Shown here one piece after another: positions 58,745 to 64,000 of a DNA stretch of 64,000 bases. Numbering within the stretch: position 1 is the stretch's first letter; every line of letters begins with the position of its first letter. The position numbers and the translations under genes were made by a program. The notes under the pieces were generated by a model. It had not been told where the DNA came from and did not search any database. It worked only from the letters and a program-made list of their open reading frames with translations. Origin of the DNA: Magnaporthiopsis rhizophila (Eukaryota > Ascomycota > Sordariomycetes > Magnaporthales > Magnaporthaceae); NCBI GenBank assembly GCA_003049465.1, contig PYSS01000046.1, forward strand, positions 1 to 64,000, written 5' to 3'.

Positions 58745-59898
58745 ATGGCCTTGGTCGACTACTCGTCCGACTCCGAGTCCGAAACCGAACACAAACCGGA
58801 GGAGAAGGAGCCATGCCCGACCGCCAAGGACCGGCCTCCACTCCCACCGCTCCCGCCATCATTCCACGATCTCTACGCCTCGACCGTCCGCACCAGTGCA
58901 CGTGATGACCCTTCGTTGCACCAGGGGCGGACTCGCCAGATCCCTCACGTTGCGGGCAACTGGCCCAGCCACATATACATCGAGTGTGGGTGTATCTACC
59001 TTACCCATCTCAACCGTATATAAAAACATGCAGAGCAGCCGCCATTGACACAACATCAGGGTTTCCAACACAAGACGAGTGCGCCACCCTCAGCTCCCTC
59101 CTCGAGGAGCTGCGCCCGGAGCTAGCAGATCAGCCCGCAGGCGGCGGGCAGCAGCTGCACAGCTTCCTGGCCAGCGACCTGGGCGCGCCGCTACCGCTGC
59201 ACATCAGCCTCTCGCGGCCCTTCGTCCTGACGACTGAGCAAAAAGACGGGTTTCTGCGCAGCCTGACCGCAGCCATTGAAGGCCAGACGGCGATATCGAG
59301 GTGCGTGATGTATTCGATAATTTTTTTTTTATTTTTTTTTTTTTTTTTTTTTTTTTTTTCATCCATCTCCGCCGCTCGGTAAACTAATCACATGCGCGGC
59401 ACGTCAAACGGCAGGTTCGCGGTCCATCCATCCGCGCTCTCGTGGCACAGGTCCCCGGACTCTAACCGCGCGTTCCTCGTCCTGCGCGTGCGCGAGGGCG
59501 ACAGTGGTGGTGGCGGCGGCGGTAACAACGACGGAAACCCGGGCCTCGCCGCCCTGCTGGCTAAGTGCAACACGCTGGTCACGCGGTTCGGCCAGCCGCC
59601 GCTGTATGCATCTTCTCCTTCCCTATCGTGTGGTGATGGTGATGGTGGTGGCGGTGGCGCCGCGGCGGCAGACGACAAATTCCACGTCTCCGTCGCCTGG
59701 TCTTTCGCCGACGTGACCGAGGAGCTGCGCGCCCGGACTGCCGCCGTGTACGGGCGCCTGGGCTTCCAGGACCAGGTGGGCGCTTTGAATATTCCTGTAG
59801 AGTGGGTCAAGGTGAAGATTGGCAACGTCGTCTCCAGTTTGGCCCTCTCGGGTGGACACGTTCGGCGGCCTGCAAAGGAGAATCTCTTTGGGATATAG
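58745..59898 (+). CDS. USB1: U6 snRNA phosphodiesterase Usb1 (Mpn1)
   Basis: Join 58745..58985, 59060..59300, 59415..59898; 321 aa. Intron 1 (74 nt, GTGGGT donor) joins GNWPSHIYIE to WFPTQDECATLSSLL; intron 2 (114 nt, GTGCGT donor) joins EGQTAIS-R to FAVHPSALSW. The protein has the 2H-phosphoesterase layout: two H-x-S motifs, H128-I-S130 (HISLSRPF) and H251-V-S253 (HVSVAWSF), 123 residues apart. An acidic N-terminus (DYSSDSESETE) is typical of Usb1. The enzyme trims the 3' oligo(U) tail of U6 snRNA and leaves a cyclic or 3' phosphate end, protecting U6 and supporting splicing; it acts in the nucleus. Gly-rich and Ala-rich inserts between the two motifs (about residues 192-198 and 236-246) look species-specific. 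Intron 2 carries a long T tract. Confidence 0.9.
59321..59359 (+). repeat. Poly(T) tract inside Usb1 intron 2
   Basis: T10, A, T28 lies within the second Usb1 intron, 55 nt before the acceptor. It accounts for the greater length of this intron (114 nt). Confidence 0.9.
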
Positions 59899-60300
59899 GT
59901 CCGGCAATGGAGGCAGGGAGACCGCACAAATGTATCTGCCCCAATCAAAAGTCTGAACATATCCCGAAAATGGGATTCATCTGGAACAGTCGTGTTGAAA
60001 GTTTTCTCGTTACTGAGGTATATACATCTCGGGCGAGGCTAGGTCGTGCTGTATACGCAACGTTGCGACCTATCTGCGGCGACTGTGTCACTTTGCAACA
60101 GTCTAGACTCCTCATCCCGCAAAAGATATAAGAACAAGAAAGTAGAAACCGGAAAAATGATCCGTGCTGTGGCCAAACCCATAATCCCCAACGCCAAAGA
60201 GCCATCTAGGCATGATGCAGAGCGCGCCCAAAAAATGAAGGAAAAAAAAACAAAAAATGCAAGTGTACTTGACACAACCAAAATAAATCATGACCGACTT
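59899..60300. other. Convergent intergenic, Usb1 and Ero1 3' ends
   Basis: 402 bp between stop codons of convergent genes. AT-rich with A runs near 60243-60260; expected to hold two 3' untranslated regions. No frame is supported. Confidence 0.6.
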
Positions 60301-62284
60301 TCAGAGCTCGTCCAAATTCGGCCGGTTGAGCTTGTAGTCGCGTTGTGGAATCGGCAGTCCGATGTAGAACTTCCAGAACCGGGTGACTTCGGCAGCCACA
60401 AGTTCCCAACTGCGGCCGAGGCACTGTTGTTAGCCAAACTTCACAAAAAAGTGAGAGAGATAAGAGATGTGGTAAAAAAGACGCTTACATCATGGAGGGA
60501 AACCTCAGCCATCCCAAAAGCACATATTTAAATGCCTTGTATATTTGATCCACCTCGTGATGCAGAGTTTCCGAGATGTTCTCCGGTCCATTGTTGACTT
60601 CGCGCTCCTCGGGCGCCTCATCGTCGATCATCTTGGAAGACGACGACGCGCTTTTCTCGGGACCAGGCTCCACGGGGTCGACCACGTGGTGCGGCTTCCT
60701 GGCGCGGTCTGAAATCGGGCTGCTGGGCTGCTCCTTGGCGGCGGCGTCGTCGTCCCCGGCCTCGCCGACCATCTTCCTGAACTGCGTGATGGCGTTGAGC
60801 GACGAGCTCAGGCGGGCGTACGTGTTGAAGAGCGCGACGAGCTCGGTGCGCTTGAGGGTCGGGACCCAGTCGCTGTCGTTGTCGAACTCGAAGAGCACCT
60901 TGAGCGCGGCCCCGTAGCCCGCCGTCTGCAGCTTCCCCCAGAGCCGGCATTTGTCGCAGCCGACGCAGTCCATGAGCCGGCTCACGTTGCGGAACCGGTT
61001 CCGGAAGTCCTCCTTGAGCGATGGGCCCTCGCCGTTCTTGAACATGAGCGACTCGTCGAGCGTCTGCGGCACGCTGGCTGCGCCCTCGGTCACGGCCAGG
61101 ACCTTTGCCCGCGTGACCGCGTCCTGGTCCGGCTCGCCGGTGCAGAAGGTGTAGCCCTGCAGGTGGGGGCCCAGCTTGGCCACAGCGCGCGTCACGAGCG
61201 CGTAGTTGAAGTAGAGGTTGCTGATGCGCTCGGGGAATCCGTGCAGGCGCGCCTTGTAGCACCCCACATTGGGCTGCCACTGGCCCGTCGTCTGGTTGAG
61301 GAAGTCCCAGCAGAGGTGCGTGCTGATGCTCGCGTGCATGCCCGACATGACACGGTAGAAGACGCGCTTCTCGAGGCACTCGTCCTCGTTCTCGAGCCCC
61401 GTCTTGGCCACAAAGGGCGTGTTGGGCTGCTCGGCCCGCCGTTCCTGCAGCACCTGCTGCCGCCCGGCGGCGTCGAGCACCGACTTGAAATCCATAGCGG
61501 CCGGGTTGTGCCGCGACGAGGCCGCCGCCGAGTTGCCCAGCTGCGACGCGCCTGGGAACGACGAGCGCTGGAAGCAGTTTTCCCGGTATACGGCATCCCA
61601 AACCTGCGCCGCGCCGGCACCGGCATATCCTGTGAACCGCTCTGGGTTCTTCAGCAGGCTGACATAGTCGCCCTTGGCGGCGTCGCTCTCGTCATCGGGC
61701 ACGCAGTAGTCGCGCTCGTCGCACTCGTCGTCGTACTCGACCACGCAGCTCTCGCCGACGTCCTCGCCCAGTCGTCCCTGTAGTGGCTTCTTTGGCTGCT
61801 CCTTCTGGACCTTCCTGCCGGGGTGCTCGACCAGCGGACCCTCCAGCTTTCCCAGCTCACTGGCGCGCCACACCGCTGGTATGTCCTCCTCATTGTCGAG
61901 CGTCTCGACGGCGCACGCGATGTTACCGCACATGCCATTTTCGTCGTTCCAGAACGGGCATGTTTTGTGGAACAGATTGAGTCTGTAGTGGGAGAAGAAG
62001 TCGGTCGTGCGTGTCAGATCATCGATGGTGGGCTTAAGCTTGCTGTTGAGACGCTCGAGCGTAGAGTAAGAGGCGCATGCGTCCGAGACGATAGCGCGGG
62101 GGGATATCTGATAGTAGTGGTAGGTCCTGTTAGAAGCTGTGGCGTATGATGGAAGCTGGCCGTGGGGAAGCGCCGGCTGTGACGGAGGCGGATACGCCTG
62201 AAAAGAGCCACCAGCTGCGCCCTCGAGGACGACAAAGAAATAAAGAAGGCTAGAAAACGTTGTGGCAGCGTACCGCGCATGCAT
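60301..62284 (-). CDS. ERO1: ER oxidoreductin Ero1
   Basis: Join of 62284..60489 and 60409..60301 (minus), 634 aa. The intron (79 nt, GTAAGC donor, GCTAAC branch, CGCAG acceptor) joins RFPSM to IWELVAAEV. The start gives a signal peptide (MHARYAATTFSSLLYFFVVL) for the ER. Ero1 is the FAD-dependent thiol oxidase that reoxidises protein disulfide isomerase, passing electrons to oxygen. Visible features: the shuttle cysteine pair C119-x4-C124 (CGNIAC), a CVVEYDDEC/DYC regulatory cysteine region at 180-194, FAD-contacting SGMHASISTHLCW (about 314-326), and the active CVGCDKC (C440, C443, C446), followed by RLWGKLQTAGYGAALKVLF. A long acidic, Ser-rich segment (about 508-570) precedes the end. The protein ends NLDEL, resembling HDEL/KDEL retrieval signals. 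It converges on Usb1. Confidence 0.95.
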
Positions 62285-62563
62285 CTTGAGAGCTTTGGCA
62301 CTGGCCTGGAGGGCACCACAGAGCAAAGATACTGAGATAAAAGAGTTGCGATGCAGACCACATTGTGCTTCGAGTGCCGTGTGGCGTCGTCTTGTATTTA
62401 ACCGGCCGTTTTCGAAAGTGAGGGACGGGGATGAATTCCGGGATGCTTGGATAAGGCGATCTTGCGGAGGTAGCGGTAGCACTGCCCGAAGCCAAACTAA
62501 AAAAGAATAATAATAATTCCAGATGGCTTGTCGCGGAGGAATGTAAATTTGGCACGCTTGGCA

Positions 62564-62606
62564 CCACGTCGAGACGTTTGACAGCACGTCTGGTCTGAAA
62601 CCACGT
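62564..62606 (-). promoter_or_regulatory. Cluster of three ACGTG cores upstream of Ero1
   Basis: On the minus strand the cores read GACGTGG (62570-62564), GACGTGC (62590-62584) and AACGTGG (62607-62601), all within 44 bp and about 280-325 bp upstream of the Ero1 start. ACGTG is the core bound by Hac1/XBP1-type bZIP factors of the unfolded protein response, which induces ERO1 in fungi. Binding here is inference; other bZIP or bHLH factors share this core. Confidence 0.4.
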
Positions 62607-63841
62607 TTTCTTCTGCGGCAAGGAGATCCCGCGAATCCGGATGCACTTCGAATGTTCCAGCGATCGACCCTGCGTTCCAGATAGGAGGGGCTCGCAACCG
62701 CTCGCTGTGACCGTAAGGCGACGGGAATGGCTCAAAAAAAGAATATGAGGCTCAATCCTAACGGTGTCGCAACCACCGGGAGAATACGTAGGTGCATTCG
62801 CGTGCTATGTTGGTCCCAACGATCTATTGTAACGACGAAATCGTGTTGGATTTGACACCTGCCTGGGCAGGAGGTTCCCTCGAGAAAGGCGCACGGAGGC
62901 TCGCACCCCGGAGCTTCCAATTTGGAAATGCCGACTTGCTGAGACGGGTAAAAAGGAGGGCACGCAAACGAATGATTCTTGAAGGGGAATGGACAGTGGT
63001 GATGCAACTTTGATTAATTATAGAAGTAGAGAGAAGAAAACATCTAGTCGAGCAGTTGCCAGCTTCTTATGGCTTAAATATTGATCGTACGTGTCTACAA
63101 TGGAGGCCGCGCATTTCTCAGCAGGAGTACAGGGGCAGATGAAATCTGGCCAGATGAGAAATCAGCAGATGGATGGCGTGGGAAACGTCAATTCCTTTGG
63201 GGCTCGCCTATGTTTGACTCCCGAGCGTCAGCCAAACCGCCAACAGCTGTATGCGTCCCCACTGAACCGTTTTCTTGGCGCACAAGCTTCATTCCATTAC
63301 TGAAGTCAAATGAATTGGCCAAATGCATTCGCGTCTGTCAGGCCTTGCCTCCAATCATGTATGGTTTGCTGGTGGGATGAAAAAAAGGAAAAAAAAAAAA
63401 AAAAAAAAACCGAAATGGCCCCATGTCTTGGTCAATTCGAAAGGCTCAAGGCTGGTTCGAGGGCTGCCCCGCTGCCGCCTGCTGGTGGTGTGAGGACTTG
63501 ACGCTGCACCGTCTAATAATAGACGCCCGGCCACCGCCGAATAATAAAGTCTCGCTCCTGTCACGGCAGCTGCAGTAAAACCCCGGAAAGGCCACACCTG
63601 ATGGGCAGACCGTGCGCCGGCTCCCGAGTCGGCTCGGTTATCAACGCATAAAATCCCCAACATCGTCATCGACTCGGGGACAGCTCCAAGAAACCGCCCT
63701 GTTGACCAGCCGTCGTACATCTGCCACGACACTGCATACATACGGGAGCCAAGTTATATACTGGACAATTAGACCTGACAACCCGCCTCACCAATTTTCC
63801 GCCCCGCCACGCGCAATATCGCAAGACTTTCCTCGAGAGAG

Positions 63842-63867
63842 AAAAAAAAAAAAAAAAAAAAAAAAAA
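63842..63867. repeat. 26-nt poly(A) tract
   Basis: Uninterrupted A26 close to the right end of the window. Confidence 0.9.
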
Positions 63868-64000
63868 GGTAGTGTACATCTAGCTATGTATCTTGTGTCC
63901 AGTCTAGTGGTGGTCAAAATGATCCCCGAGATGCGTTCGCCTACCGACGACACAACCTGCAGCTCCTGTTGGGCCCCTGCCCCATGGTAGAGGCTTCCGC

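Larger units (their letters stand above)
62285..64000. other. Ero1 upstream region and right flank
   Basis: The first 500 bp should be the Ero1 promoter. From about 62.8 kb to the end no frame has protein-like composition on either strand. An A26 run (63842-63867) and an A-rich block near 63380-63410 are present. A gene may begin beyond the window. Confidence 0.55.

Noticed and set aside
60618..61601. 327-aa frame on the Ero1 strand and similar frames opposite Cut12 (27381-28817, 28765-29940) and StuA (23932-24891)
   Set aside because: Shadows of real genes caused by G/C wobble bias; no independent family match.

Overview
The window is a GC-rich stretch of nuclear DNA from a filamentous ascomycete (Pezizomycotina, most likely Sordariomycetes). 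Coding regions have G/C-rich wobble positions. Introns are short (about 65-115 nt, with two exceptions near 540-560 nt), with GTAAGT-like donors and CTAAC-like branch points. Several proteins are recognisable as fungal types: the APSES regulator StuA, Pal1, a C2H2 plus fungal-specific-domain regulator, a GH55 glucanase and Ero1. Genus and species cannot be read from the sequence. I rebuilt gene models by hand, joining exons by splice signals, reading phase and family sequence patterns.

Layout. 1.4-2.8 kb: a BRCT-domain protein (minus strand). 2.8-22.9 kb: about 20 kb with no convincing gene, rich in homopolymers and microsatellites, leading into stuA. 23.2-25.3 kb: stuA (plus). 27.2-29.7 kb: a Cut12-like spindle pole body coiled-coil protein (plus). 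30.6-32.0 kb: a DUF2461 protein (minus), sharing a 336-bp divergent promoter region with a PhyH-family dioxygenase (32.3-33.2 kb, plus). 34.1-35.4 kb: a four-helix membrane protein (plus). 36.2-39.8 kb: a C2H2/fungal-specific-domain transcription factor (minus), with 4.6 kb of gene-free DNA upstream. 44.5-47.1 kb: a secreted GH55 exo-beta-1,3-glucanase (plus). 47.3-48.1 kb: an EFM7-type methyltransferase (minus). 51.8-52.8 kb: an alpha/beta hydrolase with an aspartate nucleophile (plus). 53.3-53.5 kb: a broken 2OG-Fe(II) oxygenase. 55.4-57.4 kb: Pal1 (minus). 58.7-59.9 kb: Usb1 (plus). 60.3-62.3 kb: Ero1 (minus).

Most genes are housekeeping or developmental and do not form one pathway. StuA, the C2H2 regulator, Pal1 and Cut12 concern development, morphology and division. 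Ero1 serves oxidative folding of secreted proteins such as the GH55 glucanase. Usb1 and EFM7 maintain the splicing and translation machinery.

I found no CRISPR array, intact transposon, tRNA or rRNA gene. The points most worth checking are the 20-kb gene-free region before stuA and the open N-terminal extension of StuA; a zinc finger split by a 559-nt intron that carries an in-frame internal start; the inferred 4-nt first exon of Pal1; the degraded oxygenase; and the ACGTG cluster and LDEL end of Ero1.
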